Of a DNA stretch of 64,000 nt, positions 41,044 to 49,504 are shown piece by piece. Below the pieces are notes generated by a model. It worked only from the letters and a program-made list of their open reading frames with translations. It ran no database searches and was not told where the DNA came from. The first letter of the stretch is position 1, and each line of letters starts with the position of its first letter. The translations under genes were made by a program, and so were the position numbers. This DNA comes from JAGVXH01 sp041649755 (GTDB taxonomy: Archaea; Nanobdellota; Nanobdellia; Pacearchaeales; GW2011-AR1): the NCBI GenBank assembly GCA_041649755.1, contig JBAZMK010000001.1, forward strand, positions 139,765 through 203,764. Direction: 5' to 3'.

Positions 41044-41649
41044 ATGTTCTATGAAGTTTTAGTTACAGACCATGTGAGAGTAGAACCAAATAAATTTGGG
41101 ATGGATACCGGCGAGGCTGTCAGAATGCAATTAGAGGAATCTTACTCTGGTTTTCAGGACAAAGATATGGGGATTGTCGTTGCCGTTTTAGATGTTTTAG
41201 AGGTCAAAGAAGGGATAATTATCCCGGGGGACGGAGCGGCATATTATGAGTCTACTTTTAGGTTAATTGTTTTCAAGCCTGAACTTCAGGAGATTGTTTA
41301 TGGTGTTGTTGACGAAATCACAAATTTTGGGGCATTTATCAATTTAGGTGTTATGCGGGGGATGATTCATATTTCGCAGACTATGGATGATTTTGTTTCG
41401 TTTTCTGAAAGTTTGGTTCTTACAGGGAAGGAAAGTGGTCGGACTCTTGTTCAAGGAGATAAATGTATTGCGAGAATTGTTGCGATTTCATACAAAGGCG
41501 AAGAACCTAAGGTTGGTTTAACAATGAGACAGCCCGGACTTGGAAAGATTGAGTGGGTAAAAGCAGATAAAGAAAAAGCAGATAAAAAGGCGAAACAAGA
41601 GGAAGCAAAAGAGAAGAAGGAAGCCAAGAAAGGAGGAAAGAAAAAATAA
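41044..41649 (+). CDS. rpoE1: RNA polymerase subunit E' (Rpb7-like)
   Basis: A 201-aa protein starting M-F-Y-E-V-L-V-T-D-H-V-R-V. N-terminal tip domain, then an S1 fold (V-Y-G-V-V-D-E-I-T-N-F-G-A-F-I-N-L near residue 80-96). The tail is Lys-rich, longer than usual. TATA GATTTATAAA (about 41011-41020) is 25 nt before the ATG, so the upstream in-frame Met is not used. Stalk subunit of the polymerase with Rpb4; co-transcribed with spt4, rps24e and rps27ae. Confidence 0.95.
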   Translation: MFYEVLVTDHVRVEPNKFGMDTGEAVRMQLEESYSGFQDKDMGIVVAVLDVLEVKEGIIIPGDGAAYYESTFRLIVFKPELQEIVYGVVDEITNFGAFINLGVMRGMIHISQTMDDFVSFSESLVLTGKESGRTLVQGDKCIARIVAISYKGEEPKVGLTMRQPGLGKIEWVKADKEKADKKAKQEEAKEKKEAKKGGKKK

Positions 41650-41838
41650 ATGGTGAAAGAAAAAGCGTGTTTAAACTGTAAGAAAATTTATGTTGGGGAT
41701 AGGTGTCCGAACTGCGATGAAACTCCTGCAAGCGACTCTTTTAAAGGGAAGGTTTATGTTTTTAATTCTAAAGAGTCCGAACTTGCACATAATATGAAAA
41801 TTAAAAGCGATGGGGAATTCGCGATAAAGGTAAAATAA
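41650..41838 (+). CDS. spt4: Transcription elongation factor Spt4 (RpoE'')
   Basis: A 62-aa protein with Zn-binding C-L-N-C and C-P-N-C at residues 8-11 and 20-23 and the compact Spt4 fold. Binds Spt5 to clamp the polymerase. The start codon follows the rpoE1 stop directly. Standard archaeal order rpoE-spt4-rps24e-rps27ae. Confidence 0.93.
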   Translation: MVKEKACLNCKKIYVGDRCPNCDETPASDSFKGKVYVFNSKESELAHNMKIKSDGEFAIKVK

Positions 41839-41844
41839 TAAAAA

Positions 41845-42201
41845 ATGGAATCAAAAATTCTATCTCAGAAGAAGAATCCTTTTCTTAAGAGGGAAGAGAT
41901 TGTTGTCCAGATAACAGACGATGTTACGCCGAGCAAAGAAAAAGTTGTTGAATTGATTGGAAAGGAAAAAGACACCACTATTGTCAGAAAGATTAGTGCT
42001 GGTTTTGGAAATAATCTCTTTGTAGCAGAAGTTCTTGTCTATGACAGTAAAGATTTAAGGGATAAAATTGAGATAATTCCTAAGAAAGTCAAGAAAAAAA
42101 TGGAGGAGGAACGAAGGGCACGGGAGGCAGAAGAAGCGAAGAAAAAAGCAGAAGAGGAAGCTAAACTGGTGGAAGCAAAGAAGGAAGAGGTTAAAGAATA
42201 A
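41845..42201 (+). CDS. rps24e: Ribosomal protein S24e
   Basis: A 118-aa protein with the S24e core N-P-F-L-K-R-E-E-I near residue 11-20 and I-R-K-I-S-A-G-F-G-N near 48-57. A Lys/Glu/Ala-rich C-terminal tail extends beyond the usual domain. Overlaps the S27ae start by one nucleotide. Confidence 0.93.
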   Translation: MESKILSQKKNPFLKREEIVVQITDDVTPSKEKVVELIGKEKDTTIVRKISAGFGNNLFVAEVLVYDSKDLRDKIEIIPKKVKKKMEEERRAREAEEAKKKAEEEAKLVEAKKEEVKE

Positions 42202-42419
42202 TGGCAATAAAATCAAAGATTAAAGGTAAAAAAAAGCATAAAAACAAGCCTATTTCAAAAAAATATTCAAAATACAAAGTTGAGGGTAATAAGATTGTAA
42301 GCAAAGAGAGGAGCTGTCCAAGATGCGGTCCGGGAATCTTCTTAGCGAAAGGAAAAGGAAGGCTTTATTGCGGGCGATGCCACTTTACCGAATTTGAAAA
42401 GAAGGAAAAGAAAGAATAA
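42201..42419 (+). CDS. rps27ae: Ribosomal protein S27ae
   Basis: A 72-aa protein with basic N terminus and a zinc ribbon, C-P-R-C-G near residues 39-43 and C-G-R-C-H near 57-61. Matches S27ae. Last gene of the four-gene operon. Confidence 0.93.
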   Translation: MAIKSKIKGKKKHKNKPISKKYSKYKVEGNKIVSKERSCPRCGPGIFLAKGKGRLYCGRCHFTEFEKKEKKE

Positions 42420-42474
42420 AGATGCCTAATCAATCACAACAAAGTTTATTAATTTGAAGTCTTGAAGGTCTTGC

Positions 42475-42555
42475 ATGGGTAAAAATGATAATCAAAATAT
42501 TGTAATAGGAACTTCTTACCAAACTATACAGGGCTCGGGTAGGGAAAATCATTAG
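42475..42555 (+). CDS. Possible 26-aa ORF
   Basis: ATG-GGT-AAA and onward with GAAGGT 6 nt upstream; 26 codons, ends TAG. It fills part of the 157-nt gap after rps27ae. Coding evidence is thin. Confidence 0.2.
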   Translation: MGKNDNQNIVIGTSYQTIQGSGRENH

Positions 42556-42576
42556 GGGATTTTTGCGGGATCAAAG

Positions 42577-42978
42577 ATGATTGGAGACACAAGTGGAGCA
42601 AAAAGAATGGTGTCTCCGTTAGAGGCCTGTGAGTATTTAAGTGATGAAGCTCTAAAGAGGAGAGGTTTAGATAAAATTGCCATTATGACTCATGCAGAAG
42701 AAGTAAGGCAAAGAATTTTAAGATTAGAAGAAGGAAAAAGTCAGGCAAAAAATGCCGAAGAAAGGGCCGACTATGAAAGTAAAATAAAAAAAATAAAAAA
42801 TAGTTACGATGAAGAACAAAGAAATAGGAGTATAGAATTAAATACAGGTTTAATTACTGCACTTAATATAAAAGAATACTTAGGTTTAACTGGGATAAAA
42901 ACGACAGAAGGATTTGTATCTTATAGCCCTGCAACACTAGAAAGGTTCAGTAGATTCACAATGAAACCAATCAATTAG
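42577..42978 (+). CDS. Hypothetical protein
   Basis: A 133-aa soluble helical protein, M-I-G-D-T-S-G-A-K-R-M-V start; a later Met (M-V-S-P-L-E) could be the real start. It has a long charged helix (residues about 45-85, Lys/Glu-rich). No family recognised. Lacks an obvious TATA close by, so the start is uncertain. Confidence 0.5.
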   Translation: MIGDTSGAKRMVSPLEACEYLSDEALKRRGLDKIAIMTHAEEVRQRILRLEEGKSQAKNAEERADYESKIKKIKNSYDEEQRNRSIELNTGLITALNIKEYLGLTGIKTTEGFVSYSPATLERFSRFTMKPIN

Positions 42979-43074
42979 TATGGAGAATTTTTGTAATGGT
43001 TTATTCCATCAATCGTAAGACAACCAAGGTTTTCTTAACGTTCAACTTTCCTTCAAAGTAGTCCGTTGCACTTG

Positions 43075-43090
43075 GCATCTTTCAATGCCT
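43075..43090 (+). other. Hairpin in the 42.98-43.29 kb gap
   Basis: GGCAT-ctttca-ATGCC, 5-bp stem. One of two structured pieces in a 315-nt gap that otherwise holds no gene. Possibly part of the RNA suggested at 43123-43177. Confidence 0.35.
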
Positions 43091-43122
43091 TAAATTATTT
43101 ATCTTAGGTCTTATATGTAAAC

Positions 43123-43177
43123 CCTAGGAGATACGATAAAGCGTTCAAAAAGATGCCTTATCGCTCTCTCCCGGGGA
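43123..43177 (+). ncRNA. Candidate structured RNA
   Basis: A long stem with internal loops: CCC-ta-GGAGA-ta-CGATAA pairs with TTATCG-ctc-TCTCC-c-GGG, 14 pairs. A TATA-like AAATTATTTATCTTA lies 20-30 nt before it (43093-43107). The asymmetric internal loops could host a kink-turn, but no C/D or H/ACA boxes are convincing. Not SRP or RNase P RNA by any conserved core I could find. Confidence 0.45.
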
Positions 43178-43293
43178 AAAAGAGGTGATAATATAACTAG
43201 GAAGTAGCAGTTTTTAAATCTTTCGGTTGTTGTAATTTTCCAGTGACATATTGAACGAAGGAACATTTATTAAATAATTGGATATTGAGTGTT

Positions 43294-44142
43294 ATGGATA
43301 AAAAAAGCGAGAAAATTGACCAGAACCAGTTTTTTGACATCATAACTGGGGACGAACTCAGCTGGCAGACTATAATCTATGAACTTATAAAGACTGAGCA
43401 ACTTGACCCTTGGGATATAGATATAGGGGTTTTGGCAGATAAGTATGTTGAGACTATTCAACAACTTGAAGAGGCTGATTTTTTTATATCTTCAAAGGTT
43501 CTACTTGCGTGTGCTCTCCTTTTGAGGCTTAAATCAGAGGTTCTTGCTAACTCTTATATTCAAGATTTAGACCGAGAACTTTACGGAAGGACTGATGAGA
43601 AAAGATATGAGATTGAAAAGATTGAGATTGATGAAGGGGAACTCCCCCTTCTTGTTCCGCGAACGCCTATGACTCGTCATAAAAAAGTCACGCTTAAAGA
43701 GCTTATGAATGCACTAAATCAGGCAATTGAAACAGAAAATAGACGAATAAAAAGAGAGATAAAGGGGAAGCAGACTGAGAAAGCGATCATAACTGTAATG
43801 CCTAAAAGCAACCATATTCCTTTGAAAATTAGGATAAAGAACATTTTTGGAGTTATAAGCGGGCATATACAGAAAGGCAACAAACACATTCAGTTTTCTT
43901 ATCTAGCGCCTTCAAGAGAAGAGAAATTGGCTTCTTTCGTTCCTATTCTTCACCTTTCAAATGACGGAAAAGTTTATTTAAAGCAGGAAAAGCACTTTGA
44001 AGATATTCATATTTCGTTTGAAAAGATAAAAGAAGAGGTTGAAGAAATGGAAAGAGAGTTGGGGTTATTAGGAGAAGATGAAATTGAAGAAGAAAATCCT
44101 AATGATGAGGAAAATTGGGAGAGTTTAGAAGAGGAAGATTAA
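43294..44142 (+). CDS. scpA: Segregation and condensation protein A
   Basis: A 282-aa kleisin. N-terminal part: L-D-P-W-D-I-D-I-G-V-L-A-D-K-Y near residue 35-49 and A-L-L-L-R-L-K-S-E near 73-81 are diagnostic; the C-terminal winged helix (L-H-L-S-N-D-G-K-V-Y-L near 225) ends in an acidic tail. Links the SMC heads in chromosome condensation. No scpB or smc in the window. ATG at 43294 preferred over the upstream TTG. Confidence 0.9.
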   Translation: MDKKSEKIDQNQFFDIITGDELSWQTIIYELIKTEQLDPWDIDIGVLADKYVETIQQLEEADFFISSKVLLACALLLRLKSEVLANSYIQDLDRELYGRTDEKRYEIEKIEIDEGELPLLVPRTPMTRHKKVTLKELMNALNQAIETENRRIKREIKGKQTEKAIITVMPKSNHIPLKIRIKNIFGVISGHIQKGNKHIQFSYLAPSREEKLASFVPILHLSNDGKVYLKQEKHFEDIHISFEKIKEEVEEMERELGLLGEDEIEEENPNDEENWESLEEED

Positions 44143-44474
44143 GCACAGGGATTACTGGCTTCCATTAAAACATTATTTAAATAGAGTTTTTGATCTAAAT
44201 CTAACTGAAGACCCATACTTTCTTGTAAAATTGCCACAATTTTACAAGACTCTGCAGTAGAAGTCCCCCGAGTTTCAATCAGTTTTTCTAGTTCTGAGGG
44301 ATCTAGTTCATTATGGCGCATATTAGAGTAGAATTGAGAAAAAGCATTGCTAATAAATTCTTCCCTTTCAAGAGGAGTCAACCTACCCAAACTAGCATAC
44401 CTGTGTATAGCATCTAAGGATAAAGCTAAGCCTTCGAGAAATTGTTGCTGTTCAGAAGTACTTAAAGAAGCCAT
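44139..44474 (-). CDS. Hypothetical helical protein
   Basis: A 111-aa all-helical protein of unknown function starting M-A-S-L-S-T-S-E-Q-Q. Two further in-frame starts exist upstream (44492 and a TTG at 44510). The chosen one has TATA (ATTTATATG, minus strand, centred near 44497) about 23 nt before it. Overlaps the end of scpA by 4 nt in convergent orientation. Confidence 0.5.
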   Translation of the reverse strand: MASLSTSEQQQFLEGLALSLDAIHRYASLGRLTPLEREEFISNAFSQFYSNMRHNELDPSELEKLIETRGTSTAESCKIVAILQESMGLQLDLDQKLYLNNVLMEASNPCA

Positions 44475-44582
44475 TCTTTCTTCTACCACCATATAAATCC
44501 TTTTAAACAAAGAGTTTGTAATCCTTTAATGACTAGAGAATCTCTTAGAAATGGTTTAGAAGGATTTATATGGTTGGGTAGA

Positions 44583-45737
44583 TTATTTTGTTATACTACC
44601 CTCGCTTAAAGTTTCTTCTTCTCCACTTTTCATATCTTTAACCTTATATTTTTTCTTTTCAACTTCTTCTTTTCCCACAAAAATTACTTTCTCAATGTCT
44701 TTTGCATTTGCATACTCTACCGCTTTGCTTGGTGTTTTGTCCAAAATTAAAATTGTCTTTTTACCAGAATCTCTTAATTTTCCAGAGAGTTTTATCGCTT
44801 CTTCATCCTGTCCGATGGAGATTACCTGATAATCTATTTTACCTGCCTGAACTTCTGAGAGTAAAAAAATCGGTTCAAGCCCGAAAGAAATTCCTGTTGA
44901 TTGAGTTTCATCAACTAAATAACTCCCACCACCAGCTAAAGAAACATTAAGTTTTTCTGACCATATTTCAAAAACCGAGCCGTTATAGTAAGAAAGCCCT
45001 CTTGCTAAGAATGGCTTGAATTCTACTTCTACGTTATAATTTTTACAGTAATCTTTTAATTTTTCTATTTCTTTGTAAAACCCGTATTTACTGAATTTCT
45101 CTTCGTCTTGTTCAAACAATCTGACCAATTTTTCAGCGTTGTAATTTTTGAGATTATCAGCTACTTCTTTTTTTGAAAGTTTGTCTAATTTGTCTAGTTC
45201 TTTGATTACTGACTCTCTATCTTTTTCTTTTATGTTTTCTGAAACGAGGATTTCGTTTAGTAGTTTTCTGTTGTTTATGTAAATTTTTACGGAAATTCCT
45301 AGTTCGCTAAATACTTTTTTTGCTATCGCCAAAATTTCTGCTTCGTCTTTGATTGAACTTCCGACTATATCTGCGTCACACTGAATGAATTGCCTAAGTC
45401 TGCCTTTTCTTATTGGTTCATCTCTGAAAACATAGCCTATTTGGTATCTTTTGTAAGGGAGTTTCTGATTTTTCGCGATTCTTTTTAACTGAAATGTAAA
45501 TTCGTATCTTAAAGCGAGTTTCCTCTTTCCCCTATCTTGAAGAGTAAAAATGTCCCTAACGGCTTCGTCAGAGAAGTTTTTGCCTCTGACAAATTCTTCG
45601 TTTTCAATTATCGGAGTTTCAGCGGATTCAAAACCATAGAGTTCAAACTGCCTTTTTACTTCTTCTATTATTCTTTCCCGTTTGTTTGATTCCTCACCAA
45701 TAAAGTCAGAGAAACCTTTTGCTGTCTTTGTATCCAT
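44583..45737 (-). CDS. hisS: Histidyl-tRNA synthetase
   Basis: A 384-aa class II synthetase. Motif 2 region with F-T-F-Q-L-K-R-I-A and R-Y-Q-I-G-Y-V-F-R-D-E-P near residues 80-112, His-specific A-R-G-L-S-Y-Y-N-G-S-V-F-E near 245-257, and the C-terminal anticodon-binding domain (Y-Q-V-I-S-I-G-Q near 303). Shorter than the usual 420 aa but complete. Minus-strand TATA near 45760. Confidence 0.95.
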   Translation of the reverse strand: MDTKTAKGFSDFIGEESNKRERIIEEVKRQFELYGFESAETPIIENEEFVRGKNFSDEAVRDIFTLQDRGKRKLALRYEFTFQLKRIAKNQKLPYKRYQIGYVFRDEPIRKGRLRQFIQCDADIVGSSIKDEAEILAIAKKVFSELGISVKIYINNRKLLNEILVSENIKEKDRESVIKELDKLDKLSKKEVADNLKNYNAEKLVRLFEQDEEKFSKYGFYKEIEKLKDYCKNYNVEVEFKPFLARGLSYYNGSVFEIWSEKLNVSLAGGGSYLVDETQSTGISFGLEPIFLLSEVQAGKIDYQVISIGQDEEAIKLSGKLRDSGKKTILILDKTPSKAVEYANAKDIEKVIFVGKEEVEKKKYKVKDMKSGEEETLSEGSITK

Positions 45738-45771
45738 AAAAGAACTAATAAAACGGGGTTTATATTGTTTT

Positions 45772-45972
45772 TTACAATAAGAATTTTAAGAGTTCGTAAA
45801 CTAGGAAAGCTGGCCAGACGATTGCCTTTAGAACTCCGAGAACACCTACCCAGAAAGTCGGGGCATGGGAAATGTAATAGATTAATGCTCCGAGAAATCC
45901 TAAGCCGTATAGTGCCCCTCCGCATCCGCAAGGATTATAACATTTTACTTGAGTAACCTTCCTTTTTATCAT
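45772..45972 (-). CDS. Small membrane protein
   Basis: A 66-aa protein with one Cys/Gly-rich loop (C-Y-N-P-C-G-C-G-G near residue 11-19) and two hydrophobic helices (about 22-40 and 44-65). Similar mini-proteins with A-P-T-F-W-V-G-V-L-G-V-L-K-A-I occur widely in small archaeal and CPR genomes, with unknown role. Located 34 nt upstream of hisS, possibly in one transcript. Confidence 0.65.
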   Translation of the reverse strand: MIKRKVTQVKCYNPCGCGGALYGLGFLGALIYYISHAPTFWVGVLGVLKAIVWPAFLVYELLKFLL

Positions 45973-46010
45973 ATTTTATTTAAGTTTGCGGAGTTTAAAA
46001 ATGTATTGTA

Positions 46011-46081
46011 TGGTCCCACCAAGAATCGAACTTGGGCTTTCTCGGTGTAAACGAGATGTTCTACCATTAGACTATGGGACC
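46011..46081 (-). tRNA. tRNA-Val(TAC)
   Basis: Acceptor GGTCCCA/TGGGACC, D-stem GTCT/GAAC-like, anticodon arm TCTCG-TTTACAC-CGAGA with anticodon TAC, T-arm CCAAG-TTCGATT-CTTGG, discriminator A. Normal seven-base anticodon loop, in contrast to the island A tRNA-like genes. Confidence 0.95.
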
Positions 46082-46137
46082 TAATAATTATAAAAAATGA
46101 ATGCTTTTAAAGATTACTTTTGATATAAAAGAATTAC

Positions 46138-46475
46138 CTAATTTTTAATTAATTTTCCTTCTCTAAAAACTTTTGACTTAGGAACTACAAGTTCTTTTAA
46201 TTTTTGAATCGCTCTCTCTGCATTATATTGCTGGGCGAAGCCTATTCCTGCATTTAAAACAATAATAGCTCCTATTACAAGAATGTCTAAAAGGTGCTCC
46301 CCAGTATCGTTAGATTTGTCAATAAAAAAAGTATAATTATAGTGGCCAATAAAACATAGATTAGGGGGGAATTAATCTGATTGAAAAAAATCTTAAATAT
46401 TCCTTCTTTTTTCCTTTCTTTTATTTGATTGTTTCCATAAATTTTAATTCTTTTTTCAACCTCTTTTTTAGACAA
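46138..46475 (-). pseudogene. P-type cation ATPase fragment, frameshifted
   Basis: From 46475 the frame reads L-S-K-K-E-V-E-K-R-I-K-I-Y-G-N-N-Q-I, the N terminus of Ca2+/Na+-type P-ATPases, through a first membrane helix. After a run of seven T the matching sequence continues in another frame (D-I-L-V-I-G-A-I-I-V-L-N-A-G-I-G-F, then V-P-K-S-K-V-F-R-E-G-K-L-I) to a stop at 46138. Only about 120 of about 900 residues remain; the phosphorylation site D-K-T-G is gone. Confidence 0.8.
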
Positions 46476-46597
46476 TTTCAGAAGCCTTCAATTCACTAAA
46501 TATTTCCCTTTCTTTTTTTCTATACCAATCTTTTTGGACAATGGTAGGTTTTTATTTAATGTTTTTAATCCTTTTAAATCTTTAATTACTCTATTCT

Positions 46598-48508
46598 TTG
46601 TATATGGGGTTTAAAATTAAAAAGAAGCAAACCTATCAAAAACATTTAAATAAACTAAAAATAGGTAGTTTTATGGATGAACATAAAGAACCTGAAAAGG
46701 ATTCTGTTGAAAAAAATTTGTCTGCAGATTACGTGCCTGAGTCAAAAATTAAAGGTTTAAATTTAGCGAGTTCGCCAGATAAAGAATTCAAGAAACAGAT
46801 AGAAAAAACACAGAAAGAAATTGACAATTTTAAGGAGTCTGTTACAAAGAAGTTCAGTTTTATAGAATCTATTGGGATTTTGCCTGGGCAAGCATCAAAG
46901 AAAATTGAAGAGGAATATGAAGTTAACGAAGAGGATGCTAAAAAAGAACTTATTCATATCATGGTTGTAATCCCTGAAAAGCAATTTAAAAACATAGGTC
47001 CGACAAGGATTGATTTAATAAATATTGCTAAAAAGATTAATGAGAAATTTTGGATTCATGTGATTACTCCTGTTGATTACTGGAATCTTGGACTTGACTC
47101 TAAATTTGATATTATGGAAGCTATCGCAATGTGTATGCCCGTTCTGGATAAGGGTTTTCTGAGTGCTATACGTGTTGCACAAATACACAAATCTCTTGTT
47201 TTAAAAAAGTTTGAAAAATACATAAATTGTTACGCTATCTATGGTTCTATTACTCGGGACGAGACAAAATCGTCAAGTGATGTAGATGTTGGTATTATCA
47301 TTGATGATACGGATGTCAAGAGAATGCCCAGAATAGAGTTAAAAGAGAAACTTAGGGGGATTATTTATTCTTATATTCAGGAAGCGGAAGCTATTGCAGG
47401 TGCTAAAAACCGGCTTGAACCCCAGATTTGGTTGATGACTGAGTTTTGGGAAGGTGTAAAAGATGCCCACCCTGTTTTTTTCACTTTTATAAGGGACGGG
47501 ATTCCTCTTTATGACCGAGGGACGTTTTTACCTTGGAAGTCTTTGCTTAGAATGGGAAAGATTAAACCAAGTCCAGAGGCAATTGATATGTTTATGTCTT
47601 CAGGGAATAAGCTTAAAGAAACCATTCAGAAAAGGATTTTTGATATTGCAACTCTTGACTTATTTTGGGGGATTTCCACACCAACTCAGGGATTGCTTAT
47701 GCTTTATGGACAGGCTCCAACAACCCCAAAAGAAACGGTTAATAGATTTAGAGAGATATTTTATGAGAAAGAAAAGTTAGTTGAGAAAAGGTATGTTGAT
47801 ATTCTTGAGGAGATTTTAATTAAGGTCTGGAAAGCTTATGAGCATGGAAAATTAAAGCCAGGTGATATTGACGGAAAAGAACTTGATAGACTCTCAAAAG
47901 ATGCTTTGGATTATATTAAGAGAATAAAACAGCTTAGAGAACAGATTGAAGAGAGAGTACAGGAGAAATCAATAGAAGAAATTTATAATAATGTTTTTGA
48001 AATGCTAAAAAATATTTTGGGCAAAAAGACGGAAGCCACTATAATAAAAGAATTTAATGACAAATTTGTCGTAAACGGCAAACTGCCCCCCAAATTTTTA
48101 GAGAATTTGAAGTATATAGCAAAAGTTAGAAAAGGAGTAGTTGTAGGAAGCAAATCTAAAAGTAAAGATAAAAAGAGAGGAAAGGAAGTTGAGGACGCAA
48201 GGAGATTTGCTTCAGAAATAATTAATACAATGATAGAGTATAATCAAAGATGTGAATTTTTATCTCTTGATAGAAAGAGGTTTTTGATAAAGGGGCGAAA
48301 TATTGTTGCGGAAGTCTTTTTTCTTAAAGATACTTTTTTAGTTCAAAAGGACAAAATACAAAAAATTTTAAATGAGAAGATTGTTAACTCAAATCCAGAA
48401 GAACTACAAGAACAAATCGGTCTGGCGGGAAACAAAGAGACTAAAATTGATTTCAGGTCTTTAGAGTTGCTGAAAAAAGCTTTTGGTGAATTTGAATTAG
48501 TTTACTAA
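46598..48508 (+). CDS. Nucleotidyltransferase-fold protein, long paralogue
   Basis: A 636-aa protein. Central nucleotidyltransferase domain: A-I-Y-G-S-I-T-R-D near residue 212 and S-S-D-V-D-V-G-I-I-I-D-D near 226-237. The following helical region repeats the pattern of the 289-aa paralogue at 9.5 kb (L-L-R-M-G-K-I-K-P-S-P-E). N-terminal 200 residues and C-terminal 200 residues are extra. Second start M-D-E-H-K-E at 46673 has its own TATA (ACATTTAAATA near 46645) 22 nt upstream and may be used instead. Confidence 0.7.
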   Translation: MYMGFKIKKKQTYQKHLNKLKIGSFMDEHKEPEKDSVEKNLSADYVPESKIKGLNLASSPDKEFKKQIEKTQKEIDNFKESVTKKFSFIESIGILPGQASKKIEEEYEVNEEDAKKELIHIMVVIPEKQFKNIGPTRIDLINIAKKINEKFWIHVITPVDYWNLGLDSKFDIMEAIAMCMPVLDKGFLSAIRVAQIHKSLVLKKFEKYINCYAIYGSITRDETKSSSDVDVGIIIDDTDVKRMPRIELKEKLRGIIYSYIQEAEAIAGAKNRLEPQIWLMTEFWEGVKDAHPVFFTFIRDGIPLYDRGTFLPWKSLLRMGKIKPSPEAIDMFMSSGNKLKETIQKRIFDIATLDLFWGISTPTQGLLMLYGQAPTTPKETVNRFREIFYEKEKLVEKRYVDILEEILIKVWKAYEHGKLKPGDIDGKELDRLSKDALDYIKRIKQLREQIEERVQEKSIEEIYNNVFEMLKNILGKKTEATIIKEFNDKFVVNGKLPPKFLENLKYIAKVRKGVVVGSKSKSKDKKRGKEVEDARRFASEIINTMIEYNQRCEFLSLDRKRFLIKGRNIVAEVFFLKDTFLVQKDKIQKILNEKIVNSNPEELQEQIGLAGNKETKIDFRSLELLKKAFGEFELVY

Positions 48509-48810
48509 TCTTCTCTTACGACATTTTTGCATTTAGTGCATTTAAAAAATTTGGATTCTGGCTCATCGCCTGCTCTCATCTGTCTAAGCCAAAAATATGC
48601 TTTTTTATTTCCACATTTTGGACAGACGTAATCTGTGATTGGATATACTTCGTTTTCTTTTTCGTCTACCACTGCAACAGGAACAGCTTCATTTATTTCT
48701 TCTTTAACTATAAGGTTTATCTTATCTTTAGAAGTATAACTACATCTAGGACAACCAAGTCTAGTTTTTTTCATAATTAAAATTGCGCCACACCTCGGAC
48801 AAAATTCCAT
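48505..48810 (-). CDS. tfs: Transcription factor S (TFS/Rpb9-like)
   Basis: A 101-aa protein with N-terminal zinc ribbon C-P-R-C-G...C-P-R-C (residues 4-22) and C-terminal ribbon C-P-K-C-G...C-T-K-C with the catalytic loop R-A-G-D-E-P-E-S (near residues 79-86). The Asp-Glu pair stimulates RNA cleavage by stalled polymerase. Ends with a 4-nt overlap with the convergent nucleotidyltransferase gene. Confidence 0.9.
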   Translation of the reverse strand: MEFCPRCGAILIMKKTRLGCPRCSYTSKDKINLIVKEEINEAVPVAVVDEKENEVYPITDYVCPKCGNKKAYFWLRQMRAGDEPESKFFKCTKCKNVVRED

Positions 48811-48847
48811 TCTTTTACCTAATATTAGTCTTATTTAAAGGTTTTGA

Positions 48848-49426
48848 TTAAGAACAAATTCCTCTTTCGTTTACAGGTCTTGCAAACTCAAAAAATATTA
48901 ATTTCATCCAGCCAATATAAGGAATTTTGAACAAAGCCTTGCCTACTATCTGCTCTTTGTATATTTCTTCTTCTACAGATAGCTGACCTGGGTTGGTAAG
49001 GTAATTGTCTCCTTTGGTGCTATAAGTATCGTTTGCTGTGATGACTCTATGAATTAGGGGGTATTTTGTTCCAGCTTCGAAAATTATCACATCGCCAATT
49101 TCAATATTTTTCACTCCAACAACAAATATTATATCTCCTTTGGAAAAACCATTCTGAAAAACCCAATTTTTTGTGTCCTTTAAGGAAATGCTATTTTCTT
49201 CGTAAATGTCATTTTCAAAGATTTTTTCAAATCCGTCCTCGTGATGATACATTGAACAACTCTCTACTATAACCAACGGCAGAGAAGTTCCTGTAATTAA
49301 AGAAAGAATAGGGAAAAAAATTACTTTTATCAGGATTACCGCTATGATTAAGTTAACAACAAGGGAAGCCCAGCTGTCCCTGCGAAGAAAGTTTAAAAAT
49401 CGTTTTATGAATTCTTTAAAACTCAT
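48848..49426 (-). CDS. Signal peptidase I (S26, archaeal type)
   Basis: A 192-aa membrane protease. N-terminal helix (about residues 18-45), catalytic Ser in V-E-S-C-S-M-Y-H near residue 54-61, catalytic His in P-L-I-H-R-V near 124-129, and K-G-D-N-Y-L near 140. Uses Ser-His rather than Ser-Lys, as in archaea and the ER. Releases signal peptides of exported proteins such as the GLUG protein. Confidence 0.88.
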   Translation of the reverse strand: MSFKEFIKRFLNFLRRDSWASLVVNLIIAVILIKVIFFPILSLITGTSLPLVIVESCSMYHHEDGFEKIFENDIYEENSISLKDTKNWVFQNGFSKGDIIFVVGVKNIEIGDVIIFEAGTKYPLIHRVITANDTYSTKGDNYLTNPGQLSVEEEIYKEQIVGKALFKIPYIGWMKLIFFEFARPVNERGICS

Positions 49427-49472
49427 TATTTAATAAAAAAAATCCGGTTTATAATCTTTTAGGATTATCAAA

Positions 49473-49483
49473 ACATTTAAATA
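49473..49483 (+). promoter_or_regulatory. TATA box of stress operon
   Basis: ACATTTAAATA, 25-30 nt before the ATG at 49505 and directly abutting the palindrome at 49484. A repressor bound there would block the TATA or start-site region. Confidence 0.65.
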
Positions 49484-49502
49484 GTATACACTTTATGTAT
49501 AC
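49484..49502 (+). promoter_or_regulatory. Palindromic operator of the stress operon
   Basis: GTATACACTTTATGTATAC: two perfect 7-bp arms (GTATACA/TGTATAC) with a 5-nt spacer, between the TATA box and the start codon of the AbrB-like gene. A plausible autoregulator or heat-shock repressor site. Confidence 0.7.
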
Positions 49503-49504
49503 AC

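Noticed and set aside
42979..43293. SRP RNA or RNase P RNA in the gap
   Set aside because: No helix 8 core (GGAAG...AGCAG arrangement) and no RNase P conserved regions; only generic stems.
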